A DNA stretch of 64,000 nucleotides from Flavivirga algicola (GCF_012910715.1 NZ_JABBHF010000002.1:501001-565000), one strand, 5' to 3'; positions 1 to 9,509 are shown, numbered from the stretch's first letter. A program made the numbers and translations. Notes: generated by a model from the sequence alone, not told the origin.

Positions 1-417
1 TGGAACACGATATCTATAGGCTACTCCTTCATCTGAAACCTGAATATCTATATACCAAATTAAACCACTAATTTCTGTTAATTGAAATGTTGCTACTTTA
101 GCCTTGTATTCTGCTTTACTTTTAACTCCTAACAAAGGAAATTTAGTTAAAAATGGCTGTTCATCTATTAATTTTATATTTGAATGTCTTCCTAGAATAT
201 TGTTATTTATAGTAATCCCCAGGGAAGAAGAATCAATAACAGTTGTTCCGCTAGAAGTAATTTGATAAGCTAATGCGCCATTATTAGTCTTAAATATCTG
301 CACTTCATTTTTGCCATGATTTAGTACAAATTTTTCTTCTGTTTTACTACATGACATCAATACTATTGCCATCATTAAAAATGATAGTTTGAATACTACT
401 TTTCTATTAAAACTCAC
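1..417 (-). CDS. GH97-family glycoside hydrolase, N-terminal part (partial)
   Basis: The coding frame runs from a GTG at 417 off the left edge, so only about 139 residues are visible. It opens with a lipoprotein signal (lipobox-like VLMSC near residue 24) and continues with the start of the GH97 N-terminal beta-sandwich: a LAYQIT segment, a SSLGI segment and, near the window edge, a DEGVAYRYR segment, all typical of SusB-like GH97 enzymes. GH97 members are alpha-glucosidases (inverting) or alpha-galactosidases (retaining); the catalytic domain lies outside the window, so the mechanism cannot be read. The GTG lies 7 bases past the stop of the upstream sulfatase gene, so the two are probably cotranscribed. 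In-frame ATGs at 375 and 372 would leave too short a signal, and an ATG at 465 would overlap the sulfatase gene. In a locus with a GH110 gene, alpha-galactosidase is the more likely activity (inference). Confidence 0.72.
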   Translation of the reverse strand, partial: MSFNRKVVFKLSFLMMAIVLMSCSKTEEKFVLNHGKNEVQIFKTNNGALAYQITSSGTTVIDSSSLGITINNNILGRHSNIKLIDEQPFLTKFPLLGVKSKAEYKAKVATFQLTEISGLIWYIDIQVSDEGVAYRYRVP

Positions 418-424
418 GCTTTTC

Positions 425-1849
425 TTAATTTTTATTTTTACTCTTTTTATAATGAAACCCACCATAAGGGTAAGTTGAAGGGTTTGTTCGTTCTTCTTTA
501 AAGAACGTCTCTATTTTAGTAACCAAGTCTGGATATTGATTGGCTACATCATGTTCTTCTGCAATATCTTTACTAAGATCATATATCTCAACGGGATTGT
601 CTGCTCCATAACGAACGCCTTTTAAATCGCCATATCTAATGGACTGACGGAATGCATTTTTACCTGAAAAAAAACCTTCTACATTAAGATATTCATGCTT
701 TGGTTGTTCTTTTCCAATAAGCGTAGGCAAAAATGAAATCCCATTTGATTGTTCAGGGACTTTTATACCCACAATCTCTGCTAAGGTAGGCATAAAGTCT
801 TGTCCACTACCCATATGCTTAGAGACAGAACCAGGTATAATCTTTCCTTTCCAATAAGCAAAGAAAGGGACTCTTATACCGCCTTCATAAACATCTCTCT
901 TAAATCCATTTAAAACACCATTACTTTCAAAAAACTCATGATCATGTCCATTACCTTCACTATGTGGACCATTATCACTAGTAAAAAAGATTAATGTGTT
1001 ATCTAATTCTCCCATAGTATCAATTTTTTTAAGTAATCTGTCTATATAGGAATCTAGAAGTGTTATTTGAGTTGCATGTAATCTGTTCGGCTCTTTCCAG
1101 CCTTTTTCGGTATACAAAGTTTTGTTTCCAATTACTTTTTCATGACCATGAGGTGCTCTGTAAGACATGAATAGAAAAAATGGTTTATCGCTCTCTTTTT
1201 TATCTAAATATTTTAGTGCTAAATCTGTTCTATATTCGTCATGACTTTGCCATTTTGTCCAATCGAAATAAATAGAATCTTTCATGCCGTTTATATATTC
1301 CATAGGGCCATCAAAATTCTTCTTATTCCTTTTATTAGACCATTGTTCTTGTACAGCATAACTAAATCCGCGACCATGTGCCCATGTAGAGACATCATCG
1401 GGATCTCCAAGATGCCATTTCCCTATAAATGCCGTTTCATAACCCGCATCTGTCATCATTTCTCCCAAAGTAACTTCATCTTTACGTAATGCGATTCTAC
1501 CTCCTCTACCATTTGGCATTAAACCATTATTACCTCGTATGGTGTTTATTGATGAACTTTTCCCTGTCATTAACACAGCACGAGATGGCGCGCATACAGC
1601 ACTACCTGCATAGAAGTTGGTAAACTTCATACTTTGACCTATTAAACTATCTAGAAATGGTGTTTTTATTGTTTTTTGACCATAGGCCCCTAATTCTCCG
1701 TATCCTAAATCATCTGCTAGCAGAAATAGTACATTAGGTCGTTTTTTCTTTGTTATTTTAGTATGATTTCGTGAAACATCCTGTGGTTTTTGTTTACAAC
1801 CAATAACTATTAAATTAACAAAAACCAGATAGATTATATATTTTTTCAT
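425..1849 (-). CDS. S1-family (formylglycine) sulfatase, lipoprotein
   Basis: Predicted to hydrolyse sulfate esters from a sulfated glycan in the periplasm or at the outer membrane. The alkaline-phosphatase-superfamily sulfatase fold is clear: the metal-binding LADDLGYG segment, the formylglycine motif C-A-P-S-R (Cys about residue 86 from the chosen start) followed by TGK, a GKWHLG segment and the distal TSDNGPH metal-site segment. The chosen start is the ATG at 1849 because it gives a clean lipoprotein signal (MKKYIIYL...VIGC); the frame stays open upstream to 1930 but that extension is AT-rich and leaderlike. Length (about 474 residues) is normal for S1. It requires an anaerobic-type or FGE maturase encoded elsewhere. 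The gene directly precedes the GH97 gene. The S1 subfamily cannot be assigned safely by eye; galactose- or galactosamine-6-sulfatase-like groups are plausible. Confidence 0.9.
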   Translation of the reverse strand: MKKYIIYLVFVNLIVIGCKQKPQDVSRNHTKITKKKRPNVLFLLADDLGYGELGAYGQKTIKTPFLDSLIGQSMKFTNFYAGSAVCAPSRAVLMTGKSSSINTIRGNNGLMPNGRGGRIALRKDEVTLGEMMTDAGYETAFIGKWHLGDPDDVSTWAHGRGFSYAVQEQWSNKRNKKNFDGPMEYINGMKDSIYFDWTKWQSHDEYRTDLALKYLDKKESDKPFFLFMSYRAPHGHEKVIGNKTLYTEKGWKEPNRLHATQITLLDSYIDRLLKKIDTMGELDNTLIFFTSDNGPHSEGNGHDHEFFESNGVLNGFKRDVYEGGIRVPFFAYWKGKIIPGSVSKHMGSGQDFMPTLAEIVGIKVPEQSNGISFLPTLIGKEQPKHEYLNVEGFFSGKNAFRQSIRYGDLKGVRYGADNPVEIYDLSKDIAEEHDVANQYPDLVTKIETFFKEERTNPSTYPYGGFHYKKSKNKN

Positions 1850-2180
1850 TTTTTGAATTGTTTTCAATTTAATTGCAAATGACTTCAAATATTGAAGCTG
1901 GAACCTCATTTGAGGGGTGTTCGAGTTCAATACTAAATCCTTTAATATTCAAAGGAATTTCTGGTTTGAATGTATTTATAGTTTGATAATTACATTGTTT
2001 TTTTCAAATATTCAAAAAAATGGTTTATCTGTTACACAAACTATTGTACTCAATGGTCATTTAAACATTAGAGAATCTTCCATAAATATACTCTCCTCAT
2101 CATTGAATAAAAAAGTAGAGATTCTAAATATATAAATCTCTACTTTATAATTAACTTAAACTACTAATCAATGTTATTTT
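1850..2180. other. 331-base intergenic region upstream of the sulfatase
   Basis: AT-rich spacer between the FN3 lipoprotein gene and the sulfatase gene. It holds the terminator hairpin at 2112-2146 and presumably a promoter for the sulfatase-GH97 pair, although no good Bacteroidota minus-7 box (TAnnTTTG) was found on the minus strand. A short 6-bp inverted repeat around 1883-1897 is the only other structure noted. The open frames here carry no signal, motif or coding character. Confidence 0.5.
2112..2146 (-). terminator. Intrinsic terminator after the FN3 lipoprotein gene
   Basis: Perfect 12-bp inverted repeat: left arm 2112-2123, right arm 2135-2146, 11-base loop. On the minus strand the stem is followed by a T-rich run, and it lies 35 bases beyond the stop codon at 2181. 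It separates the GH42-like/FN3 unit from the sulfatase/GH97 unit. Confidence 0.75.
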
Positions 2181-2876
2181 TTAATTTGTTTCAAAGCTCC
2201 AAACCGGCCCTATAGCTTCACCACCATTCCCATCATTAACAACAACTTTCCAATAATAAGTAGTTGTTACTGTTAGCGAAACATTGATTTCCTTTTCAGA
2301 TTGGTTATCTCCCATCATAGAAACTGGTGGGTTAACTGTATCAAAATACACATCGTATGTTAAAGCATCATCATCGACATCGCTGGCATCCCATTTCAAA
2401 TCGATAGATGCATCTGATGTGTTTGAATCATTTTCTGGCGCTATCAATTCTGGCGAAAAAGGCAAATGGTTTACCACCCCTATACCTTCTGTATAAAACT
2501 GATAAACAGAAGAATATTCACTCGACAAGTCTTTACTGTCTTTTGCTTGAACCCTCCAATGATAAGCCTTTCCTTTTTCCAATGTCACCGTTTTTGTTGT
2601 GGTTGTTGATGTGTGGCTCTCTACATCTGAAAAATCACTTTTGGTTGCTATTTCCAACGTATAAGTTATAGCATCTCCATTAGGATCTGATGATGCTCCC
2701 CACTGAAAATCTAATGTATTGTCTATACACAACAAATTGTTAGTAGGGTATGTTAAGGTTTCTACTTTCTCTGGCGCCTTGTTTTCTTCAGGTGCGGGTG
2801 AATCACTACCACCACTACAGGAGAACAAAAATGTCATAAAAAAGACTAAGGCTATTGTTTTTATCATTTTCATCAT
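2181..2876 (-). CDS. Lipoprotein with two FN3/cadherin-like beta-sandwich domains
   Basis: A 231-residue exported lipoprotein (signal ending in LFSC, then a Ser/Gly/Pro/Glu-rich linker) with two tandem immunoglobulin-like domains, about residues 35-130 and 135-230. Each copy shows the sequence D-x-D-G/D-D-A-x-T-Y followed by a Y-x-W-x-V strand: SDPNGDAITYTLEI and YHWRVQA in the first, VDDDALTYDVYF and YYWKVVV in the second. Such FN3-like modules act as spacers or glycan-binding platforms at the surface; no catalytic residues are visible. It starts 3 bases after the stop of the GH42-like gene, so it is almost certainly translated from the same mRNA and could be an accessory surface glycan-binding protein for that enzyme (inference). 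Start choice is slightly ambiguous because of three near Met codons. Confidence 0.85.
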   Translation of the reverse strand: MMKMIKTIALVFFMTFLFSCSGGSDSPAPEENKAPEKVETLTYPTNNLLCIDNTLDFQWGASSDPNGDAITYTLEIATKSDFSDVESHTSTTTTKTVTLEKGKAYHWRVQAKDSKDLSSEYSSVYQFYTEGIGVVNHLPFSPELIAPENDSNTSDASIDLKWDASDVDDDALTYDVYFDTVNPPVSMMGDNQSEKEINVSLTVTTTYYWKVVVNDGNGGEAIGPVWSFETN

Positions 2877-2879
2877 AGT

Positions 2880-5800
2880 TTATTTTTTTACAATTTTCAC
2901 ATTTACTGGTCTGTCGAATAACACTTCTGCAAAATAAATGCCGTCTGGTTTGTCTTGAATATTTAAAATTATCTTTCCTGACACAACGGGATATATTTTT
3001 GAAGAAATTAATTGAGCATGCAAACCATATATATTAACTGGTATTGATTTTTCGGCTACTGGTATGGCAAGTTCTATAAGGCCTGTTGTTGGATTAGGAT
3101 ATGCTCTAACGCTATTAAGAAAATCTACTTTTTCAATCATAAGTCCTTCGCAATCCACATCTGTTTTTATTTTAACCACATCACCCTGATTAACCTCAAC
3201 ACCGAATGACGAGGCTCTGGTTTGATAAACGTCAACATCATTAACAGAAACTGTGTAGGGAGCAGTACCTTCTTCTATTTTAACAGACATTTTACTCGAT
3301 TTAATATCTACACTTGACTTGCCTGTTATGGATTCTGCTTGTTTAATTTCCAGATTATAACATGTGCTTGAAGCAAGTCCTTCTGCTCTTATGCATAACT
3401 CATAAGTTCCAGGCATTATATCATTCAAAGTGAGTTCTTTCGTGAAATTGGTATCAACCCCATTGAATGTAGCTATGTAGTTTTGTTCAACATCTGCCGT
3501 AATTTCAATTTCTCCATTATCCTGATCAGGACAAGTTTCGCTTGTAGTTACTATGGTAAATCTATTATCTGCATTAGTACGTTCTCTTACTGACAGTAAA
3601 TAAACCGTTTCTGGTTGCATTGTGAATTCTTCGCCGAACGTTTCACCTGTTAATAAGTCTGTACATATTAAAGCGTTATCAGTACCTTTTAATCCTATAG
3701 AAAGTGTCGCCTGGGTTTTACCAATATTTACAATATTTATGATTTCTTCACCCTCGTTACTTGTGTAACTTCTCCACATACACCCTTTACTCCCTATACC
3801 ATTTGTTTCACTTAAAGTAAACCTGGATGCATGTCCTTTATTATCAATTAAATCCAGAGCTTTTGTTGTAAAATCTGCAACAGAACTTCCTGTAAGGAGA
3901 GTACCTCCATTATTAGTATTTAAAGTTGTAGTATGGTTTCTCCCATACTCATCTTTTTCCAGACTTTCTCCATCCATAATAATGGTTCCTCCATTATCTA
4001 AATAGTTCTGAAGTGCCTGTAACTCCTCTGTTGTTACAAATTCTGATCTATTAACCAAAATAACATCCCAATCATTATTTGGTTGTGTTTCAATAATATT
4101 TCTGGTTGCAAATCCTATAGACTCCCCTTCAAAATATAAGGATTCATAGAGCTCAAATATTTGATCCATATGGTTTCCTTTATTAATTGCCGATGTTTCT
4201 GAATAAAAAATACGAATATCCTGATTTACATGTTGTAGTTTTGATATGTGATTAGAATGTGCTGTTAAATCCATTAAAGTAGACGTTATCTCATTAACAA
4301 CTCTAGGTTGTTCAATCAATGATCCCCCCATTGATTCAGCTGAATTTGGATCTAAAGAACCATCTGCTTTTCTGGGCCAAAACCAACCCTGACATGAATT
4401 CATACCTTGTAATGTAGATTGCCAGTAAACTGTCCTTACATAAGCTGGATCTAAAAATAAATCTGTAAACGCATTGGCCTGAATATAATGCCCCTCTGAG
4501 TTATAGTTCACTTTATCTGGTGATACAGATCTAAAGAAATCATAGGTCATAGCCATATCTCTCCAGAAATAATGGTAACGATCTTCCCAGGGCTGAGGGC
4601 CTCCCCATCTTAAAGAGTTTTTTGTTCCTGCATCATTACCTATGTTCCCTGTTAAAGCAGTTAGTGCCTCAAAATCCAATCCGCTATGTCTACCATTTTG
4701 AGCCCATTGAAATGGTATTACCTTTATATGTGTTTTAGCCTCAGGATCATGCTTCAGGACTTCATTATTTATAAATGTGAACCAATTGGTAACCCGCTCC
4801 TGATTAAACCTCATGATATCATACCATATAGGGTTTCCTCTTTCGCTATCTGGCATGGGAAAATCATCTATTGTTATGTCATCAAAACTTGAAAAACTTT
4901 TATTCCATAGTGTATTAAGGCTTGCAATATCTGTATGCTTATTTTGTAACCATGTTCTTAAACTATCTTTTGCATGTTCTGAAAACTCAACTACTTCCCA
5001 TGTTCCTGCCAGATTCCAATGTGGCTCATTAGTGAGCATATACCCTTGCTTAGAAAAGTTCTTACCAGCTGTTAGTGGCACAATACCTTCACAAAGCTTT
5101 GTCATTATTTCTCTTGAGCCTGGACTACTAATATCATAACCTATATAATGCGCTTCTCCAACTTCTATGTCTGGATACTTCTGTTTCAACCAGTTTGGTA
5201 TACGTCTTTGCCCGAAAAATATGGTTCCAAAATTACCTGAAGGCTCACTCATAATATTATTTCTAAGCCACTGAGCTATATCTCCATTTTCATTAGATAC
5301 ATGTCCTGGGTCTACATAAAAACCATCAAAGGCCCCAAAATAGTCTCTTAAATCATGATCACCAGCTTTATCTGGCTGCCAAATATATTCTGAGATATAA
5401 ATAGGCTTCCCTTCATGCACCAATTGATTTCCATCATAGTCTATTTTAGACCAATCTATATTTGGAATTGGTTTACGAGTTCTTTCCCCATTAATAATTG
5501 CTGTAAGTGTAGCAATACCTTCTTCTAAAATTGTAATTACTGAACTACGCTCATAAGTGGCTAAATGTTCTGCTAAGTTTTGCGGCGTAGTTTGATGGAA
5601 TGTATGTAATCCATCGAAGAAATCTTCGTGAAGATCTTTATTGTTTTCATCCCAATTAGCATAAACCAAAAATACTTTGGCCAAACGAACCGTCATTTTT
5701 TCTTTTAAGGCATCAATACCTTCATTTTCTGCATCTGTTATTAGAGCTTCTAAAGTTGCAATTTTAGCATTAGCCTGCTCTTCTGTACCAGTAAAATCTT

Positions 5801-5915
5801 CTATGTTAATTCTTGGTACTCGAACTTGAGCATAATTAAAATGGCTTATAAAAAGAAGGGCCATTAAGCTGAATACGTGTAGGAATTTAATTTTATTTTT
5901 TTTCATGGTCTTCAT
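2880..5915 (-). CDS. GH42-like clan GH-A glycoside hydrolase with T9SS sorting domain
   Basis: Probably the secreted backbone-cleaving enzyme of locus 1. After a signal peptide ending near NYAQ there is an alpha-helical segment, then a TIM barrel (roughly residues 150-580) with an acid/base-like LTNEPHW (Glu about 297 from the chosen start) and a nucleophile-like YNSEGHY (Glu about 474), the arrangement expected for clan GH-A. A Rossmann-like module with WDVILVN and DNGGTIIMDGE follows, resembling the GH42 trimerisation domain; then beta-sandwich material and a C-terminal type A T9SS domain starting at YPNPTTG. The T9SS tail means export across the outer membrane. Family assignment is uncertain: GH42-related carrageenan enzymes (GH167) and GH86 agarase/porphyranase are both possible; plain beta-galactosidase is less likely with a T9SS tail. 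Start taken at the ATG at 5915 (5906 also possible); the frame is open to 5996. Confidence 0.75.
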   Translation of the reverse strand: MKTMKKNKIKFLHVFSLMALLFISHFNYAQVRVPRINIEDFTGTEEQANAKIATLEALITDAENEGIDALKEKMTVRLAKVFLVYANWDENNKDLHEDFFDGLHTFHQTTPQNLAEHLATYERSSVITILEEGIATLTAIINGERTRKPIPNIDWSKIDYDGNQLVHEGKPIYISEYIWQPDKAGDHDLRDYFGAFDGFYVDPGHVSNENGDIAQWLRNNIMSEPSGNFGTIFFGQRRIPNWLKQKYPDIEVGEAHYIGYDISSPGSREIMTKLCEGIVPLTAGKNFSKQGYMLTNEPHWNLAGTWEVVEFSEHAKDSLRTWLQNKHTDIASLNTLWNKSFSSFDDITIDDFPMPDSERGNPIWYDIMRFNQERVTNWFTFINNEVLKHDPEAKTHIKVIPFQWAQNGRHSGLDFEALTALTGNIGNDAGTKNSLRWGGPQPWEDRYHYFWRDMAMTYDFFRSVSPDKVNYNSEGHYIQANAFTDLFLDPAYVRTVYWQSTLQGMNSCQGWFWPRKADGSLDPNSAESMGGSLIEQPRVVNEITSTLMDLTAHSNHISKLQHVNQDIRIFYSETSAINKGNHMDQIFELYESLYFEGESIGFATRNIIETQPNNDWDVILVNRSEFVTTEELQALQNYLDNGGTIIMDGESLEKDEYGRNHTTTLNTNNGGTLLTGSSVADFTTKALDLIDNKGHASRFTLSETNGIGSKGCMWRSYTSNEGEEIINIVNIGKTQATLSIGLKGTDNALICTDLLTGETFGEEFTMQPETVYLLSVRERTNADNRFTIVTTSETCPDQDNGEIEITADVEQNYIATFNGVDTNFTKELTLNDIMPGTYELCIRAEGLASSTCYNLEIKQAESITGKSSVDIKSSKMSVKIEEGTAPYTVSVNDVDVYQTRASSFGVEVNQGDVVKIKTDVDCEGLMIEKVDFLNSVRAYPNPTTGLIELAIPVAEKSIPVNIYGLHAQLISSKIYPVVSGKIILNIQDKPDGIYFAEVLFDRPVNVKIVKK

Positions 5916-5963
5916 AGTTTTTACACTAACAATCAATACTTTAATGTTAAATTTAGGGTCATT

Positions 5964-5983
5964 ATGAATATTATAATATTCAT
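5964..5983. repeat. Perfect 20-base palindrome upstream of the GH42-like gene
   Basis: The two 10-base halves (5964-5973 and 5974-5983) are exact reverse complements with no loop; it is entirely A/T apart from one G and one C. It lies 49 bases upstream of the chosen start codon and beyond the terminator of the SusCDE unit, a place where an operator could sit. AT-rich palindromes also arise by chance. Confidence 0.45.
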
Positions 5984-6038
5984 GGTTAGCAAACATTTAT
6001 CTATCAATAAATATTATTCATAATTATGCTAATAATAA

Positions 6039-6077
6039 AAATATCCGACCTTCCTGAAAAATAAAGATCGGATATTT
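6039..6077 (-). terminator. Terminator after the locus 1 SusCDE genes
   Basis: A 14-bp inverted repeat with one mismatch (arms 6039-6052 and 6064-6077, 11-base loop) starting 11 bases beyond the stop codon at 6089, with a T-rich tract following on the minus strand. It should end or attenuate transcription coming from SusC-SusD-SusE before the GH42-like gene. Confidence 0.8.
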
Positions 6078-6088
6078 ATTATTTTAAA

Positions 6089-7747
6089 TTAAGGTCTCAG
6101 TTCTATAGGTGCAAGTTCTATATCATCAATATACATAGTCTGTGCTCCAGAAATTCCTGGATTATCTGACCTATTCATCTGTAACCACATAAAAGTGTGT
6201 GTTGTGATATTTACAGTCTTAGTTAAAGTCACCCAAGTATCTTTTGCTATGCCATCGAACGACCATGTTACAGGTGTCCAAGGAGTTTGCAACACAGTTC
6301 TAACGGCTTGCATATCGGAACCTGATGGAAGATATACTTTCAACGACATTTCATAAGTTCCTGGATCTGCAACAAATTGACCATCTCCAGACCCCTGGAA
6401 ATTGTGATTGCCACCAGACATTGTATCCCAGTCTGGGGTACTCCATTTAAAGGAAGCATTTCCACTAGCGGCTTGCTCTTCCGAACGTCCGCCTGTATCA
6501 AACCACTCACTATGCTGTGCCCAAAACCCTTGAACGCCACCACGTGTTCCAGTTACTCCTTCGGCTCCGAAAATATCTTTACTTAAAACATTTGTAGTAT
6601 ACATATTTACAGTTATTGGACCAAAATCTTCGAGAGGCCTTTCATCCGTAGATTGAATACCTCCTCCACTATATGAAATGGTTACAACATCACTATTATA
6701 TATGGGATCCGCCAATGTTAGTTCCAAAATAGACTCGTCAACAGAATTTATTTCGATAGCTTGCACCGCAATATCTTGGTTAAAACCTGCATCTGTATTA
6801 TTTACGTTAACCGTAAAATTTCCATTTTGCCCTGCCAAGCTAGCGGGATCTATAATACCGGCAACCTGAAACGATATTTTTTCTGTCTCATCTTCATTAA
6901 TTTCACTAATTACTTCGAAAGGCTCGGATGAAGATACAACGCTTACATTTAGAGGTATATATTTCCAGTTTGTTTTGGTTGGAAGCGGTTCATCTCTTCT
7001 GGATTCAATACGACCTAAATTAACTGTTGTACCAAAATTCAAGAATGCAATTTCTGCAATTGAATCGTTTGAAGTTTCTGGTACACCGCCATTGATACGC
7101 CATGTTCGGGCATTGGGTATTCCAACCTTACTTAAATCTATAAATGTAAGTGTTTTGTTAACTTCAACATCTATAGTAGGCCATGTATCTTTATCTTTAA
7201 TATCTATTTCATCATCTTCACCAACTCTAAGTATTTCGATACCGTCTTGAAGTATTCGAAATGCTGGTTTAATTTCTTCAGCTATAACTTCTACTTCAAA
7301 ACACTTTTCAAATACCCATTTATCTCCAACCTGAGTGGCTTCAATAGGGCCATCGACAGTTTGGTATACCACCTTTTCATCAAATATATTCTTAAGGCAA
7401 ATTGTACTTTTACCTTCTTTCATAAATAAAACATGAACGGCTTTATCGTCGGTTACAAGCCCCTTGCTCGAATCGATAAAATCTGGTAAAAAGTCTTTAT
7501 CATTAAATCCTGTTTTTAAGAAATGATTACCTTCTTCAATAGTCCATTCATGAGAAATATCTCCTTGTGAAGCATCTAAAAAGGATATAAAACCACCTGT
7601 TGCCCTTAAAAACTCATCTCCTGGAGGAACACTAGTATACCATGTTACATCGGAAACCGTATCAGGTGCATCATATTCATCATCTTGGCAAGCTACTATT
7701 AATAGCATAGCAAGACATATTATTATATATTTTTCAATATTCTTCAT
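6089..7747 (-). CDS. SusE-position surface lipoprotein (putative glycan-binding protein)
   Basis: A 552-residue lipoprotein (signal ending LLIVAC) in the slot directly after SusD, where SusE/SusF-type surface glycan-binding proteins are encoded. It has an N-terminal PKD-like domain with the HEWTIEEGNHFL segment (about residues 55-160), two further beta-sandwich modules, and a C-terminal jelly-roll-like domain from about residue 400 ending in a YIDDIEL strand, a pattern common in carbohydrate-binding modules. No catalytic motif is visible. It is clearly homologous over its full length to the protein at 58112-59809 in locus 2 (shared TWYTSxxPG-like opening, IEEGN, PFEVxSEI and MYIDDI/FYLDDM segments). 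It lies 11 bases after SusD and is followed by a terminator, so it is the last gene of the core transport unit. Confidence 0.82.
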   Translation of the reverse strand: MKNIEKYIIICLAMLLIVACQDDEYDAPDTVSDVTWYTSVPPGDEFLRATGGFISFLDASQGDISHEWTIEEGNHFLKTGFNDKDFLPDFIDSSKGLVTDDKAVHVLFMKEGKSTICLKNIFDEKVVYQTVDGPIEATQVGDKWVFEKCFEVEVIAEEIKPAFRILQDGIEILRVGEDDEIDIKDKDTWPTIDVEVNKTLTFIDLSKVGIPNARTWRINGGVPETSNDSIAEIAFLNFGTTVNLGRIESRRDEPLPTKTNWKYIPLNVSVVSSSEPFEVISEINEDETEKISFQVAGIIDPASLAGQNGNFTVNVNNTDAGFNQDIAVQAIEINSVDESILELTLADPIYNSDVVTISYSGGGIQSTDERPLEDFGPITVNMYTTNVLSKDIFGAEGVTGTRGGVQGFWAQHSEWFDTGGRSEEQAASGNASFKWSTPDWDTMSGGNHNFQGSGDGQFVADPGTYEMSLKVYLPSGSDMQAVRTVLQTPWTPVTWSFDGIAKDTWVTLTKTVNITTHTFMWLQMNRSDNPGISGAQTMYIDDIELAPIELRP

Positions 7748-7758
7748 AATGTTTGTTT

Positions 7759-9498
7759 TTAGTCAGTTATGCTTGAGTTAGTTGTAATTTCACTTAGTGG
7801 AATGGGTAAATAATCATGCAGCTCAGGAATATAATTTTCAGCAGTTAAATCATACTCATAATCTACTACATGAGAAGCTGTACCACTAGTATCTGGTCCT
7901 AATTGCAACGATACATCTGATGTGGCCTGCCCTCCGTCCATTTTAGTATATGTAAAGTCTATCGAATGGTATACCTCATTAGCTAATCTTTCAAAATTTT
8001 CACCAATTATACCCCAACGACGTAGGTCTGTCCAACGAATGGAATATCCTTCATTACATAATTCCAAAGGTTTTTCTACATACATTAAATGATCCATTAA
8101 TGTTTCTGCAGTATAAACTTCAGCATTATATGTATGAGCTCCATCCAGAGCTGGCCCTAACAGCACAAGTCCCCATCTGGCTCGAACAGCATTTATGTCT
8201 GCTAATGCTCCAGTAACATCTCCTGTTTTTATTTTGGTTTCAGCACGCATTAAATATACATCGGCCAATCTATTCACTATGGCATTTTTACCTGAATTCC
8301 ATCCGCCCTCTGGATTATCATCTTCACTTTCTAAGTGGTCATGGTTGGAATATTTCTTTAAGTGACCGAACCCCCATCCAACTGGGTTTTTAAGCATATT
8401 TTCGCTTACATAATCGGTTAAATAATATAATGTTTGCGCATCTTCAATAAGTGTTACCATTTGAGATGCTCTTAAAGGTACATTACGTAATTTTCTACCT
8501 TCTACTGGATCTATATAATAATTTCTATCATCTAGAGGATCCATTGGCTCTGTTTTATATTTATATAAAGCCCAAGCCGGCATAGCTGTATATACACCTC
8601 TAAAGAAAAATGCCAGTCTGTTAGTTTGACTAAGTTCATCCCACTGTCCTAGCTCAGGTCTATGGGTAACATTATAATTAATCTCAAAAATTGATTCATC
8701 ATTAAACTCCCCATCTATTGTGAATAAAACATCTGGATTCACTAATCGATATCCATATTCTGGATTGTCAATAACATCATTGAACAACGTCATTGCTTGA
8801 CTATATTCCTCTTCATATAAATGGCTCGTTCCTAAAATGGTTGCTGCGGTTCCAGCTGTTACACGCCCATTACTTGCAGTTCCATCATAGCTCGCAGGTA
8901 AATTAGCATAGGCATAATTTAGATCTTCTCTAAAAAAGGCAATAACTTCAGAAGAAGGAGACACTCCTTTATTAAAATCTTCTTGAGTTACTGGAACAGC
9001 ATCTCTAATTATAATTTCTCCTTGGTTAAACGAGGTATGCAAGTAAAAATGAAATAAGCCCCTAAAAAACCTTGCTTGCGCCATTTGTAACGTCCATTCC
9101 TCTTCATTTACTGTACCTTCAAGACTCTGTAACGCTTGTATGGTCTGGTTTGCTCTAAAAATACCTTGATAAAGCGCATCCCATTTATTTTGAATGGAAG
9201 AATCGTCATTAGTATATGTTTTATAATAGTATGCTCTACCTTGATCCTGACCAGGTGTTGGACGACCATATCCCGGCCAGCCCATATCCGACCTCCATGA
9301 CTCTTCCAACAAGCTCAACACATGATGGTTAAACATCACTGCATAGGTAGAATTCAAAGTCGCATTAGTTTCTTCTAAATTTTTCCAGTAATTATCTGTA
9401 GCAATCAAGTTTGGATTTTTCTCGTCTAAAAACTCTGCATTTTCGCAGGCAGCCAGAACCAAACTAAAGGTTGTTAAAATAAAAATAATTCGTTTCAT
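7759..9498 (-). CDS. susD: SusD/RagB-family nutrient-binding lipoprotein (locus 1)
   Basis: Outer-surface lid of the SusCD transporter: it captures oligosaccharide and closes over the SusC barrel. The protein has a lipoprotein signal (LVLAAC), the SusD-like N-terminal stretch containing NPNLIATDNYWKN, the conserved RFFRGLFHFYL helix of the TPR-like core, and the C-terminal RagB/SusD region with NAVRARWG, LCNEGYSIRWTDLRRWG and DYLPIPLSEI. Its 579 residues fit the family. It is encoded 11 bases after SusC and 11 bases before the SusE-position gene. It is closely similar to the SusD at 59815-61593, especially at these core motifs, which marks the two loci as paralogous. Confidence 0.97.
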   Translation of the reverse strand: MKRIIFILTTFSLVLAACENAEFLDEKNPNLIATDNYWKNLEETNATLNSTYAVMFNHHVLSLLEESWRSDMGWPGYGRPTPGQDQGRAYYYKTYTNDDSSIQNKWDALYQGIFRANQTIQALQSLEGTVNEEEWTLQMAQARFFRGLFHFYLHTSFNQGEIIIRDAVPVTQEDFNKGVSPSSEVIAFFREDLNYAYANLPASYDGTASNGRVTAGTAATILGTSHLYEEEYSQAMTLFNDVIDNPEYGYRLVNPDVLFTIDGEFNDESIFEINYNVTHRPELGQWDELSQTNRLAFFFRGVYTAMPAWALYKYKTEPMDPLDDRNYYIDPVEGRKLRNVPLRASQMVTLIEDAQTLYYLTDYVSENMLKNPVGWGFGHLKKYSNHDHLESEDDNPEGGWNSGKNAIVNRLADVYLMRAETKIKTGDVTGALADINAVRARWGLVLLGPALDGAHTYNAEVYTAETLMDHLMYVEKPLELCNEGYSIRWTDLRRWGIIGENFERLANEVYHSIDFTYTKMDGGQATSDVSLQLGPDTSGTASHVVDYEYDLTAENYIPELHDYLPIPLSEITTNSSITD

Positions 9499-9509
9499 AA
9501 CAATTGATA

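Noticed and set aside
1917-2135. 72-codon plus-strand frame in the spacer after the sulfatase gene
   Set aside because: It runs through a terminator hairpin, is low in complexity and has no recognisable protein features.
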